64,000 bases of DNA from Soonwooa sp032078105 (GTDB lineage Bacteria > Bacteroidota > Bacteroidia > Flavobacteriales > Weeksellaceae). The DNA is taken from NCBI GenBank assembly GCA_046269235.1, contig JBJZOS010000005.1:62001-126000 (forward strand), given 5' to 3'. The translations under genes were made by a program, and so were the position numbers. The number at the start of each line of letters is the position of its first letter. Position 1 is the first letter of the stretch. The notes under the pieces were generated by a model, which was not told the origin of the DNA, ran no database searches, and saw only the letters and a list, made by a program, of their open reading frames with translations. Of this stretch, positions 8,366 through 17,555 are shown one piece after another.

Positions 8366-9865
8366 ATGAGTGTTGTCGCACGACAAGGAATAAAGTATTC
8401 CATTATTGGCTATTTAGGAACCTTACTTGGGATTATCTCTGCTATTTTTATTTTCCCTCACAATATGGAGTTTTACGGAAAGTTACGCTTCATCCTACCA
8501 ACGGCTGAAATGTTTATTCCGATTGTTGTGTTCGGTTTATCTTTTTCGAATGTTAAATTCTTTATACAAACTCATGAAGATGGTAAACATCATAACTTTT
8601 TGAGTCTTTCGCTTCTCGCTGTTGTTTTTAATTTTGTGATTTTCACGGCGATTTATTTTCTCGTCGCCAACTTATTCCCAAGTTTAAAAGAAACCGAAAC
8701 TTGGAATATGAAAAAGCTCATTTTTCCGATGATTTTGGTTTTGGCCTTATCCTCGGTGCTCAATAAGTTTATCACAAACTATAAAAGGATTGTTGTTTCT
8801 AACATTTTTGAAAACATTGTTCCGAAAATCGCCAACCTCGGTGCTTTTCTTATATTTTCGTCTTTGGTTCTTAGCCATACTGAACTTTATTCCGAAAAAG
8901 TCGCTTACGCTTTTTTCTTCGGAATGTTTGTTTTGACTTTTATAGGCTACTTTTTTTATACCAACAAATTAGAAAAAATACAACCTGACTTCAGTCTAGA
9001 CTACATCAGACAAAATGGATTTTGGGTACAGGTTTTCAGCTATAGTTTGTTCGGTTTTCTAGGAAATATCGGCAACTTCTTAGCGGTAAGGATCGACAAT
9101 TATATGATTGGAGAGTTTATCGATTTCGAAGCAAATGGTGTCTACAGTACGATTTTATCAATCATTACGATTATTAATATTCCGCAGATGGGGTTGTTTA
9201 ACATTTCCGCACCGATAATTAACAAAACCATTGCAGAACATAATTATACAGAGCTTAATCGCTTTCATAAAAAAACATCTTTAAGCTTATTTTTTCTTGG
9301 GCTGACGCTCTACTCATGTATTTTGGTTGGCTTTCCGTATTTGACAGATTTGATCAAAAATGGCGCTTTATTAAAAGAAGCAGAACCAGTGGTTTGGATT
9401 TTAGGCTCCGCATTTATTTTTGACTTAGCAACAGGATTTAACGGACACATCATTTCTTTATCAAAATATTATCGTTTTAATATTGTAGTCATGTTGATTC
9501 TTGCAGGACTAACCATCGGACTTAATTTTACCTTCCTGAAATATACAGACCTTGGCATCATCGGCATTGCCATGGCGACAGCAATTTCGTTAACGATTTT
9601 CAACCTTATCAAAATCATTTTTAATTATCAAAAATTCAAGGTTTTCCCTCTAACTATGGAGATGCTCTATGCTTTGCTCTTAAGTTTTGTTGCAATTATA
9701 GTAGCGATTGTCACACCTAATTTTTCAAACAGTCTTTTGAATTTATTTTTAAAACCGAGTATCGTGGTTGCCATTTTAATGATTGGTAATCACTTTTTGA
9801 AAATCTATCCATTGGATAAATACCTTAACAAAGATTTCTTTAGAAGTTTAATGAAGTTTAAATAA
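8366..9865 (+). CDS. Polysaccharide biosynthesis flippase (Wzx-like, MATE/MOP superfamily)
   Basis: The product has 499 residues with roughly 12-14 hydrophobic segments spread over its whole length and an N-terminal RQGIKYSIIGYLGTLLG block. That block is typical of bacteroidotal oligosaccharide flippases of the MOP superfamily. It would move lipid-linked glycan units across the inner membrane. It follows the FkbM methyltransferase by 10 bp on the same strand, suggesting a two-gene transcript. The 293 bp after it hold no recognisable gene or clear terminator. Confidence 0.85.
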   Translation: MSVVARQGIKYSIIGYLGTLLGIISAIFIFPHNMEFYGKLRFILPTAEMFIPIVVFGLSFSNVKFFIQTHEDGKHHNFLSLSLLAVVFNFVIFTAIYFLVANLFPSLKETETWNMKKLIFPMILVLALSSVLNKFITNYKRIVVSNIFENIVPKIANLGAFLIFSSLVLSHTELYSEKVAYAFFFGMFVLTFIGYFFYTNKLEKIQPDFSLDYIRQNGFWVQVFSYSLFGFLGNIGNFLAVRIDNYMIGEFIDFEANGVYSTILSIITIINIPQMGLFNISAPIINKTIAEHNYTELNRFHKKTSLSLFFLGLTLYSCILVGFPYLTDLIKNGALLKEAEPVVWILGSAFIFDLATGFNGHIISLSKYYRFNIVVMLILAGLTIGLNFTFLKYTDLGIIGIAMATAISLTIFNLIKIIFNYQKFKVFPLTMEMLYALLLSFVAIIVAIVTPNFSNSLLNLFLKPSIVVAILMIGNHFLKIYPLDKYLNKDFFRSLMKFK

Positions 9866-10158
9866 ACTTAGTACAAAGTCTTTATTTAACGCAAATCAGT
9901 GCAGTTTGAGTAATTAAATGATATAAATTCTCAATAATTTTTTTTACAAAAATTCACTAAAACGGACGTTCGTCATCTCAAAAAAAAAGGAAAAGTTTGG
10001 CAGGGTCAACTTTCGAAGGACTTAATTGCTTAGAGAAAGCTAATATCGTCCTAAAAAGACAGAAAGAGAATTAACCAAAAATTTCCTTGATTCTTACATC
10101 GAAATTAGAACTAATTTTTGTAATTATCTCATTTTATGTTTATTAAATTATCAACATT

Positions 10159-11097
10159 TTATCCACAGAAATCTAGCGATATGTTGCCTTCTATTTTTTC
10201 TAAAGTATAAACAATCAATACTTTATCATCCAGCCTAACTTTGTTCCAAAAGAAGGAACCTGCAAAGCGACTTTCTTGCACTACCGCTTCCAGACCTTTG
10301 TCAGAGAGCTTTATCTGTTGCGGAAAATAGAAATTTTTATCTAAATTTAACCTCATTTTCTCTGAATCTTCAAAGACATTAACTTCACCCAAAAGTTTAG
10401 CAACATATTCATTCGTAGGCTGTTGATAAATCAATTCAGGCGTGTCGTATTGCAAAATTTCTGCATTTTTAAGAATCGCTACTTTATCAACCCAAGGTAT
10501 AATTTCTTCTAAATTGTGTGTCGAAATAACAACTGAAAGTCCCAAATTTTTAACCAAAGAAAAAAACTTATCGCGTAGTTCGAATTTACGTGATGTATCG
10601 AGATTGCTAAAAGGTTCATCCAGTAGAAGCAACTTCGGAGTTACCGATAAAGCACGAGCAATTGCAACACGTTGTTGCTGTCCGCCACTCAGGTTTTTTG
10701 GAAGAACTTTTGCGAAATCTTCCATCCCAACTGCTTCCAGAAGTTCTGTAACTTTTTCGTTTTTCGTTTTTAAATTAATATTTGAGATAAATTTTCCAAC
10801 GTTATCAAAAACCGTGGCGTATGGCATCAAGTCATATTGCTGCGCTACCAACTTCATATCGGCTTCGCCAGGTACAAGATTTCCTTTCGGACCTTTTAAT
10901 TTTGTCCCATTGAAGATAATTTCACCATTTCTCCAATCGTGAAGTCCATATATCAAACTTAATAATGTTGATTTTCCGCATCCACTTTCGCCAGCCAAAG
11001 CAATAACCTGCCCTTCTTCCATAGAAAAATTAAAGTCTTGAAATAACTTTTGATTGGGTAAATAACTGAATTCTAAATTGTTGATCTCTAAAAGCAT
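10159..11097 (-). CDS. ABC transporter ATP-binding protein (PotA/FbpC-like) with C-terminal TOBE-like region
   Basis: This 312-residue ATPase subunit has Walker A GESGCGKST, the Q-loop region with LVAQQYDLMPY, the ABC signature LSGGQQQRVAIARAL, Walker B LLLLDEP with the D-loop SNLD, and the H-loop ISTHN. After about residue 235 there is a TOBE-like domain (KNFYFPQQIKL...GLEAVVQESRFAGS). That architecture fits importers of the spermidine/iron/phosphonate type. No permease or binding-protein gene is adjacent, so the partner membrane subunits must be elsewhere and the substrate is unknown. Confidence 0.88.
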   Translation of the reverse strand: MLLEINNLEFSYLPNQKLFQDFNFSMEEGQVIALAGESGCGKSTLLSLIYGLHDWRNGEIIFNGTKLKGPKGNLVPGEADMKLVAQQYDLMPYATVFDNVGKFISNINLKTKNEKVTELLEAVGMEDFAKVLPKNLSGGQQQRVAIARALSVTPKLLLLDEPFSNLDTSRKFELRDKFFSLVKNLGLSVVISTHNLEEIIPWVDKVAILKNAEILQYDTPELIYQQPTNEYVAKLLGEVNVFEDSEKMRLNLDKNFYFPQQIKLSDKGLEAVVQESRFAGSFFWNKVRLDDKVLIVYTLEKIEGNISLDFCG

Positions 11098-11173
11098 TGT
11101 ACAAAATTACAGATTTTAAAATACTGATTAAATTTATTATATTAGCAAAATAATGTCTTAATTGTAATTTAAA

Positions 11174-11833
11174 ATGAAAAAGAATTTGTTTTTTAGCGGC
11201 CTAGCTGCGTTGGCGATTACTTTAACAGTTATCTCTTGTGGAAAAGATAAGCCTGTAACAAGCGAAAACAATGAAGTCCTAACAACAAAAAAAGGACAAG
11301 TCTATGTTGTTGATACGATGAATAGTAAGATCGAATGGAAAGGTTTTAAAGTTTTCAAAACGGATAATACCAGCCATTTTGGTTCTATTAAATTTGAAAA
11401 TGGAGAAGTTACAATTAACGACAACAAATTAGAAAGCGGGAAATTTGTGGTAGCGCTTAACACGCTTACTAACAGCGACATTAAAGATGCTGAAGAATCC
11501 GCAAAACTAAATGGTCACTTAAAAAGTGCTGACTTCTTCGACGTAGAAAAATTCCCGACGGCATCATACGAAATTACGAAAGTAAGCGAAGCGCCAGCTG
11601 GAGGAGATTACAACACAGTTCTAGAGGGGAATCTGACGATAAAAGGGATTACAAAGCCCATGAGTTTTAATGCCAATGTTAAAATTGGCGAAGGTGAATT
11701 GCAAATTGCGACAGAACCCAAAGATATCAGTCGTAATGAGTTTGGTATCAAATTCCAAATTCCGGCAGCTAATGGTTTAATAAAAGATGAAATCAACATC
11801 CAAATGTTGATGAAAGCCATCGAAAAGAAATAA
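11174..11833 (+). CDS. YceI family lipoprotein
   Basis: This 219-residue protein begins with a hydrophobic signal segment ending in the lipobox TVISC, so Cys22 would be lipidated and the protein anchored to a membrane. The rest is a YceI beta-barrel domain (VDTMNSKIEWKG...HFGSIKFENGEV, later FPTASYEITKV and LTIKGITKP). This fold binds isoprenoid or other amphipathic ligands in characterised relatives. It is transcribed alone and ends at a strong terminator. The ligand is unknown. Confidence 0.92.
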   Translation: MKKNLFFSGLAALAITLTVISCGKDKPVTSENNEVLTTKKGQVYVVDTMNSKIEWKGFKVFKTDNTSHFGSIKFENGEVTINDNKLESGKFVVALNTLTNSDIKDAEESAKLNGHLKSADFFDVEKFPTASYEITKVSEAPAGGDYNTVLEGNLTIKGITKPMSFNANVKIGEGELQIATEPKDISRNEFGIKFQIPAANGLIKDEINIQMLMKAIEKK

Positions 11834-11853
11834 ATTTTATTTAAAAAATATAT

Positions 11854-11887
11854 AAAATCTGCCTATAGTTGGCAGATTTTTTTGTTT
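11854..11887 (+). terminator. Intrinsic terminator of the YceI gene
   Basis: AAAATCTGCC (11854-11863) pairs perfectly with GGCAGATTTT (11871-11880) around a 7-nt loop, followed by a T tract. Confidence 0.85.
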
Positions 11888-11914
11888 TAAATAAGGATAA
11901 AATTTGTAATTTTG
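11881..11914 (+). promoter_or_regulatory. Promoter of pheS
   Basis: TTG at 11882-11884 and the exact -7 box TAATTTTG at 11907-11914 are separated by 22 nt. Initiation would fall about 15-20 bp before the pheS ATG. The -33 box lies in the T tail of the preceding terminator. Confidence 0.55.
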
Positions 11915-11937
11915 CAACTTATATTTATACCTAAAAG

Positions 11938-12948
11938 ATGATAGAAAGAATTGATGAATTATTGGTTGAAGTAGAACAATTCAGTTCTTCGGCAAAAGAA
12001 GAAATCGAACAATTCCGCATCAAATTCAACGGCAAAAAAGGCGTATTGAATGACATTTTTGAAAAATTTAAAGAAGTCCCTAATGATCAGAAAAAAGATT
12101 TTGGTCAAAAAATCAACAGCCTAAAACAAGCCGTTGCTGCGAAGTTGGAAGATCTTAAAAATACTTCTGAAGGCCAATCTGACATCATAAAAGACGACCT
12201 TACAAAACCTGCATTTCCTTTAGAATTAGGAACACGACATCCGATTAACCTTGTTAAGAACAGAATTATCGAAATCTTCCGCTCTATCGGTTTTGCCATT
12301 GCTGATGGTCCAGAAATTGAGGACGACTGGCATAACTTTACTGCGCTTAACTTGCCAGAGTATCATCCAGCGAGAGATATGCAGGACACTTTCTTTATCG
12401 ACACCAATCCTGACACTTTGCTTCGTACGCATACATCGTCTGTACAGGTACGTTATATGGAGGAAAACCAACCACCGATTCGTATTTTGTCTCCGGGTAG
12501 AGTTTTCAGAAATGAAGCAATCTCGTCACGTTCGCACTGTATTTTCCACCAAATTGAAGGTTTATACATCGACGAAAATGTAAGCTTTGCAGATCTTAAA
12601 CAAACCATCCAATACTTCACAACAGAGTTATTTGGAAAATCAAAAATAAGAATGCGCCCTTCATACTTCCCCTTCACGGAGCCCAGTGCAGAGGTTGACG
12701 TATATTGGGGACTTAACTCCGAAACCGACTACAGAATTACTAAAGGTACAGGCTGGTTAGAGATTATGGGTTGCGGAATGGTAGATCCTGCCGTTCTTAA
12801 AAACGTTAACATCGATGCTGATAAATACAGCGGCTTTGCCTTCGGGATGGGAATCGAAAGAATTGTTATGTTACTTTATCAAATGAGTGACATCCGAATG
12901 TTCTTCGAAAACGATGTAAGAATGTTGAATCAATTTAAATCTTTATAA
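11938..12948 (+). CDS. pheS: Phenylalanine--tRNA ligase alpha subunit
   Basis: This 336-residue catalytic subunit of the heterotetrameric PheRS attaches phenylalanine to tRNA-Phe. The N-terminal 85 residues form the tRNA-contacting coiled coil. The class II core shows HPINLVKNRI, LLRTHTSSVQVRYM, GRVFRNEA.SRSH and the motif 3 FGMGIERIVML. The length matches the family. It stands alone: the pheT partner is not in the window, which is common in Bacteroidota. It has its own promoter upstream and a terminator 5 bp after the stop. Confidence 0.97.
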   Translation: MIERIDELLVEVEQFSSSAKEEIEQFRIKFNGKKGVLNDIFEKFKEVPNDQKKDFGQKINSLKQAVAAKLEDLKNTSEGQSDIIKDDLTKPAFPLELGTRHPINLVKNRIIEIFRSIGFAIADGPEIEDDWHNFTALNLPEYHPARDMQDTFFIDTNPDTLLRTHTSSVQVRYMEENQPPIRILSPGRVFRNEAISSRSHCIFHQIEGLYIDENVSFADLKQTIQYFTTELFGKSKIRMRPSYFPFTEPSAEVDVYWGLNSETDYRITKGTGWLEIMGCGMVDPAVLKNVNIDADKYSGFAFGMGIERIVMLLYQMSDIRMFFENDVRMLNQFKSL

Positions 12949-12952
12949 AATT

Positions 12953-12979
12953 AAAATCCACCAAGTTGGTGGATTTTTT
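12953..12979 (+). terminator. Intrinsic terminator of pheS
   Basis: AAAATCCACC pairs with GGTGGATTTT around AAGTT, followed by a T run. Confidence 0.85.
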
Positions 12980-13001
12980 ATTCCGTTTTTATTCTAAATC
13001 T

Positions 13002-14600
13002 TTAAAACCAAGTTTTAACACGATAATCATCTAAATAGTAAATCAAATTTAATGAAAAGTTATGAACAGCGGCCACTACAAATAACTGATTGTACTTATT
13101 CTTTATAAACAAGCGTGATTCGTTAATATAATTCTGAATGGCAGTTCTAAACCAAAAAAGTCAACTGATTACCTAGCGCAAACCACTAACTGTAACGTAA
13201 ATCGATGTTCCAAACATTGTACATTACTGCTAGAACTCGGTATAAATTTGCCAAAACACATTGAATTTGTCAGAGAAGCGATAACGAATAATCTAACTTG
13301 TCGACACTAGATTGCGAGCTTTCTCATTGTAAACGTAATAATCCACGTTAATATTAAACTGAAATTTTTACGACTATCAATTTCAAAACAAATCCAAGAA
13401 TTAAAATATGACGGAACATTCAAAAAGCGACCTTTTGCACAAGGTTCGTAGTTATCTTTTTGTCCAAAAGGCGTTACTTCAACTCTAAAACTATAATTTT
13501 CAAACTTTTTATACTGAAACTGATTATTATGATTTAGCACAAAATTATTATGCAAAATACGAGATACTGGTTGAAAATATTGTACATTTTATTTCAAAAA
13601 TATTCTATTAAATTACTTTGACGGCTGTAACTACCACGCATTATAATTTACAAAATTAGCCATCGTCGAAAATCCCCAATTATTAATATCCCAACCATTT
13701 GTCATAATCCCTGCAATAAGGTCAAAACGATATTTAGCATCAATTTTTCCGAATCCGAATTGATTTTTAGTCCCGAATTTCGTTTCGTTGGTCATCACCC
13801 AACTTCCATGCAGATTTCTGTAAAAATTATACGTGCTTTTCTTGTTGTTAATTAACCACAACAATTCTGTAACACTCGCATATCGGAAACTTCCAATACG
13901 TATAGTACTCGTATTGAACAAACTTACAAAAGAATTTCCATCAGATTTTTGGTCTAAAACTAATACATTATAATTAGACCATGGTTCCTTAATTTCTTTA
14001 CCAATTTCATCAGTTGTTTCGTTTTCGATTGTTGCAAACATCTTTTGCGTCACCGCATTAAAAACGCCAATTCTTTAACCTTTGTTAGTACGACCAGAAA
14101 TCTTAAAGTCAGTGACGAGCTTAACTTTCGCAGGGCGTTCTGTAATTTCTCCATCATTATTTAATCCTGCTTCGACCCACGGACCAATACCGATTCTTTT
14201 TGAATAAAACAAATTTCCTTTACTAAACAATTCTGCTTCTTCGGTAAAAAAAGGTTGTTGCTCAAAGGGTATTAAATTGAGAATTGAATTGTCAAAATTA
14301 GCTTTTCCAAAATCTGGAATTAAATTCATGTCAAACGTAAAGGCATCGTTGATCACGTATTTAACATCCACTCCACCATTAAATTTGGTCGCCGTTTCGC
14401 CATCAAAACGGTTAACATACGTCGAAAAATAAGGCATAAAACTCAGTCTTGTTGGTGGTTTTATGTTTTAGATTCCTGTAAAAAAACCATCGAACAATGT
14501 GTAAGAATTCTTTTTGTTATCGATAAAAGTCCAGTCATAAAAAACCTTTGTATGTTATACTTTTCGAAAAAATTACATCATTTTAAAAATAAAACTATAA
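13002..14600 (-). pseudogene. Decayed DUF5916 (carbohydrate-binding family 9-like) outer-membrane protein gene
   Basis: Three leftward reading frames encode consecutive parts of one protein. The first (from 14437) carries GGVDVKYVINDAFTFD, LIPDFG and PFFTEEAEL. The second (14053 down to 13631) carries NYNVLVLDQ and NTSTIRIGS. The third (13555 down to 13307) carries FENYSFRVEV and GRFLNVPSYF. Order and content match the C-terminal beta-rich half of DUF5916 proteins. Upstream of the first frame, coding similarity continues (DWTFIDNKKNSYTLFDGFF) but is cut by an in-frame TAA where the family has Glu (GI*NIKPP). After 13306 homology continues brokenly to a TAA at 13002-13004. The N-terminal half is missing altogether. 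Multiple lesions make this a true pseudogene rather than one sequencing error. Confidence 0.8.
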
Positions 14601-14622
14601 CATATTGATTTACAAATAATAA

Positions 14623-14644
14623 AAAGTCGAATTACTTCGACTTT
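14623..14644 (-). terminator. Intrinsic terminator of the DUF3108 gene
   Basis: AAAGTCGAA and TTCGACTTT form a 9-bp stem with a 4-nt loop. On the minus strand it is followed by TTTTTATTATTT. It lies 28 bp past the DUF3108 stop. Confidence 0.75.
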
Positions 14645-14672
14645 CAATTTTTAAAATATTTAGATTATATTT

Positions 14673-15440
14673 TTATTTCTGAAAATTAACAGGATATTTT
14701 GTCCCCGCGATTTTATCAATGCTCGCCTTAATCGCACCAACAGTTAATTCTGCTTTAATAAGAATAGGAACTCTATTTTTGTCATTAGATACCCAAAGTG
14801 TTACACCTTCTTTTTCTTTAAAAACACGTCCACTCATTACAGACGGAATGATTTTAAGACAATTAATTTTTCCAAATTTTGTGGAAACATTTTCTGTACC
14901 TGCAATCCTCAGCTGAAAAGGAAACATCTCATCGTCAATCCAAACATTCATTTTGATAACATTACCCACCTTTAATTGATCATCATCCAAATTTCTTAAA
15001 TAGTAGAAACTCGATAACATATCTTGAACACCTTTCGCTGTGTTAATCGTCTTTGCAGGTCGATCGGTATTTTTTTTATCAACCAAATGAACGGTATGAT
15101 TAACATGATTAAAAGTACTTTGCAAATGTTGACGATAACTACCTTCGGCTACATTTCTAACATAAAAATAGGGCTGACCATAGAGATTAATATAACTCTC
15201 GTAGACGTCGTTTACTTTAAAAAAAGCTTTAACCGCGCCACTTGTCTGCCCAACACCTTTTACATAAAAATAAGGCTTGTTGTTAAGTGTAGCATTAGAA
15301 GTCGTCAAAGTTGCTGATCCAGCCGTCAAAAAACCGTAATGTATACGATATGTAAGACTTTCCCCAGCATTAATATTATCGTATTGAGCTGAGGATAGCG
15401 CAAAAACTGCCATAGAAAATAATAGCAATAACTTTTTCAT
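14673..15440 (-). CDS. DUF3108 domain-containing secreted protein
   Basis: This 255-residue protein has a classical Sec signal (KKLLLLFSMAVFALSSAQ, cleavage after about residue 18), so it is periplasmic or outer-membrane associated. The mature part opens with AGESLTYRIHYGFLTAGSA, the start of the DUF3108 beta-rich fold, and includes a DDEMFPFQLRIAGTE block. The molecular function of the family is not known. It is monocistronic, with a terminator downstream and a decayed DUF5916 gene beyond it. Confidence 0.88.
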   Translation of the reverse strand: MKKLLLLFSMAVFALSSAQYDNINAGESLTYRIHYGFLTAGSATLTTSNATLNNKPYFYVKGVGQTSGAVKAFFKVNDVYESYINLYGQPYFYVRNVAEGSYRQHLQSTFNHVNHTVHLVDKKNTDRPAKTINTAKGVQDMLSSFYYLRNLDDDQLKVGNVIKMNVWIDDEMFPFQLRIAGTENVSTKFGKINCLKIIPSVMSGRVFKEKEGVTLWVSNDKNRVPILIKAELTVGAIKASIDKIAGTKYPVNFQK

Positions 15441-16217
15441 CCTTTTATATTTGCTTAGTTACTAGACAAAAACATTGCCAAATATAAGACAAATAATAAA
15501 GCCTTTAAATTTGACAATATAAAGGCTTTATAAAAAGATACAAAATCTATCAGCTAGATTTAACGTTGGTATTGCATTAGACCACATTACCAACTACAAG
15601 TCAAACAGTTACGATTTAATTTAGGAAAGATTGATTTTGAAAAAAGGCATCTTGTCCAGCAAATTTTCATAGTATGAAGTCCCTTTGAATAAATTACCTG
15701 TAAAGTTTTCTAATTTTTAAATTAGGAATTTGGTAAAATCTTCCGAAAAACCAAAGATTTCCTATCTTAAATACTCCACATACAATTTAAGTTTGCAAAC
15801 AAAAACATTCGCACGCTCGGTATCCGACAAAGAATTATCGTAAGCATAAATATGCTTGATCATCTGAGATAAAGATATTTCTTTATCAAAATAACTAAAA
15901 TTAGGAATAAAACATCCCACAACATCGTGCTTCTCGCCTTTTATTTCGATGTTTTGTTGTTAGTAAGCAGAAGTTATAAGAACCAGATACAGACAAGATT
16001 TATCTGTAATTGGCTTTATTTTTTTTCTGATATTGCTGCTCAGAAAGACGCTCTTTTTGCGCTTCTTAATCCGCTAATTATATGTCTTGATGTTTTTTAG
16101 ATTCACAAATTTATTTTTTGTCTCATATTTACATACAATGAATACACCTGTTATTTTGCAATAAAATCTAATTTAAACTCTTAAAAAATAAATTAAAAAT
16201 GATGTATAATAGATAAT
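15441..16217. other. 777-bp gap with no intact gene; contains a perfect inverted repeat and a short leftward ORF remnant
   Basis: No complete gene is visible. At 15498-15529 AAAGCCTTTA pairs perfectly with TAAAGGCTTT, a 10-bp stem with a 12-nt loop but no strong T tract. A leftward open stretch at 15762-15959 (65 codons, ending in TAG, opening after a TAA) contains GCFIPNFSYFDKEISLSQ. It looks like the C-terminal tail of a lost protein that I do not recognise. Together with the broken genes on either side this gap looks like further decay. Confidence 0.5.
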
Positions 16218-17486
16218 TTAAGAAATTTGTGTTCCGCTTTTGAGGACAGCATTTTTTTTAATGACGACGATTCCATCTTTTACCGAATACGTTTCATAAT
16301 CGCCGTCAGGAAGGTTTTTACTTCCAATAATACGGACATTATCACCTATTTGGCAGTTTTTATCTAAGATTGCGCGCTCAATATAACAGAATTTTCCGAT
16401 CCCAATATTGGGTGATTGTTGCTGTTCATTTTCAAGAATTTCGTTGGTTGTTTGATAATAATCGGCACCCATAATGTAGGAACTAACAACGGTCGTACCT
16501 TTATCAATACGGGTTCTGTTACCGATAATCGAATTCTCAATCTTTGCAGCTAAAATAATGCAACCATCTCCAAAAACCGCTTTGCTGACGTATGAACCAT
16601 TAATTTTTGAGGGCGGTAACATCCTTGCTCTTGTATAAATCGGTGTAGAACTAAACAAATTAAACTGCGGTAAATCTTGAGCTAAATCTAAATTGGCTTC
16701 ATAAAAAGACTCTATTGTTCCGATGTCTGTCCAATATCCATCGTATTGAAAGCTCAAAGTTTTATACTGACCAATTGCTTGCGGTATAAAATCTTTTCCA
16801 AAATCGTCACCTTCACCTTCAGCAAAAAGTTTTCTTAACACATTTTTTGAAAACACATAAATCCCCATCGATGCGAGATAATCTTTTCCGTGACGTTTGT
16901 TAGTTTCGCTAACTTCAGACTTCCATTTTGGTAAAATATCGGCGCTAGGTTTTTCTGTAAAGTCGGTGATATTACCGTCTTCATCAGATTTTAAAATTCC
17001 AAAACCTGTAGCCTCTTTAGCATTAACTGGGATCGTCGCAATTGTAATGTCGCCATTATTTTTTTCGTGAAAATCAATCATCTCACGGAAGTTCATTTGA
17101 TATAATTGATCGCCTGACAAAATCAAAATATAGTCGTACTCATATTTCGTCAAATGCTTCATAGATTGGCGCACCGCGTCAGCTGTCCCTTGGTACCATC
17201 GGTCATTTTCAACATTTTGTTCAGCTGCCAAAATATCGACAAAACCTTTACTAAAGGTATCAAAATGATACGTATTCTTGATGTGCGAGTTAAGCGACGC
17301 CGAGTTGAACTGCGTTAAAACCAAAATTCTGTTGTAGCCAGAATTAAGACAATTAGAAATCGGAATATCAACAAGGCGGTATTTTCCCGCAATTGGCACA
17401 GCTGGCTTGGATCTAGAATAGGTCAAAGGAAACAATCTAGATCCTCGTCCTCCGCCCAAAACTATGGAGATTACATTTGCTTTCAT
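16218..17486 (-). CDS. glgC: Glucose-1-phosphate adenylyltransferase
   Basis: This 422-residue enzyme makes ADP-glucose from ATP and glucose-1-phosphate, the first committed step of glycogen synthesis. The nucleotidyltransferase signature GGGRGSRLFPLTYSRSKPA is at residues 12-30, followed by SGDQLYQMN and the GYWTDIGTIESFYEANLDL block. A left-handed beta-helix with hexapeptide-like repeats forms the C-terminus. It is the last gene of the leftward glgB-glgA-glgC cluster, 69 bp after glgA. Confidence 0.95.
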   Translation of the reverse strand: MKANVISIVLGGGRGSRLFPLTYSRSKPAVPIAGKYRLVDIPISNCLNSGYNRILVLTQFNSASLNSHIKNTYHFDTFSKGFVDILAAEQNVENDRWYQGTADAVRQSMKHLTKYEYDYILILSGDQLYQMNFREMIDFHEKNNGDITIATIPVNAKEATGFGILKSDEDGNITDFTEKPSADILPKWKSEVSETNKRHGKDYLASMGIYVFSKNVLRKLFAEGEGDDFGKDFIPQAIGQYKTLSFQYDGYWTDIGTIESFYEANLDLAQDLPQFNLFSSTPIYTRARMLPPSKINGSYVSKAVFGDGCIILAAKIENSIIGNRTRIDKGTTVVSSYIMGADYYQTTNEILENEQQQSPNIGIGKFCYIERAILDKNCQIGDNVRIIGSKNLPDGDYETYSVKDGIVVIKKNAVLKSGTQIS

Positions 17487-17555
17487 ATTATAAGTCGCGT
17501 TTTTGATCTCAAGAAAAATGATTTATTAATTTGGATTTCATATCTGATTTTTAAA

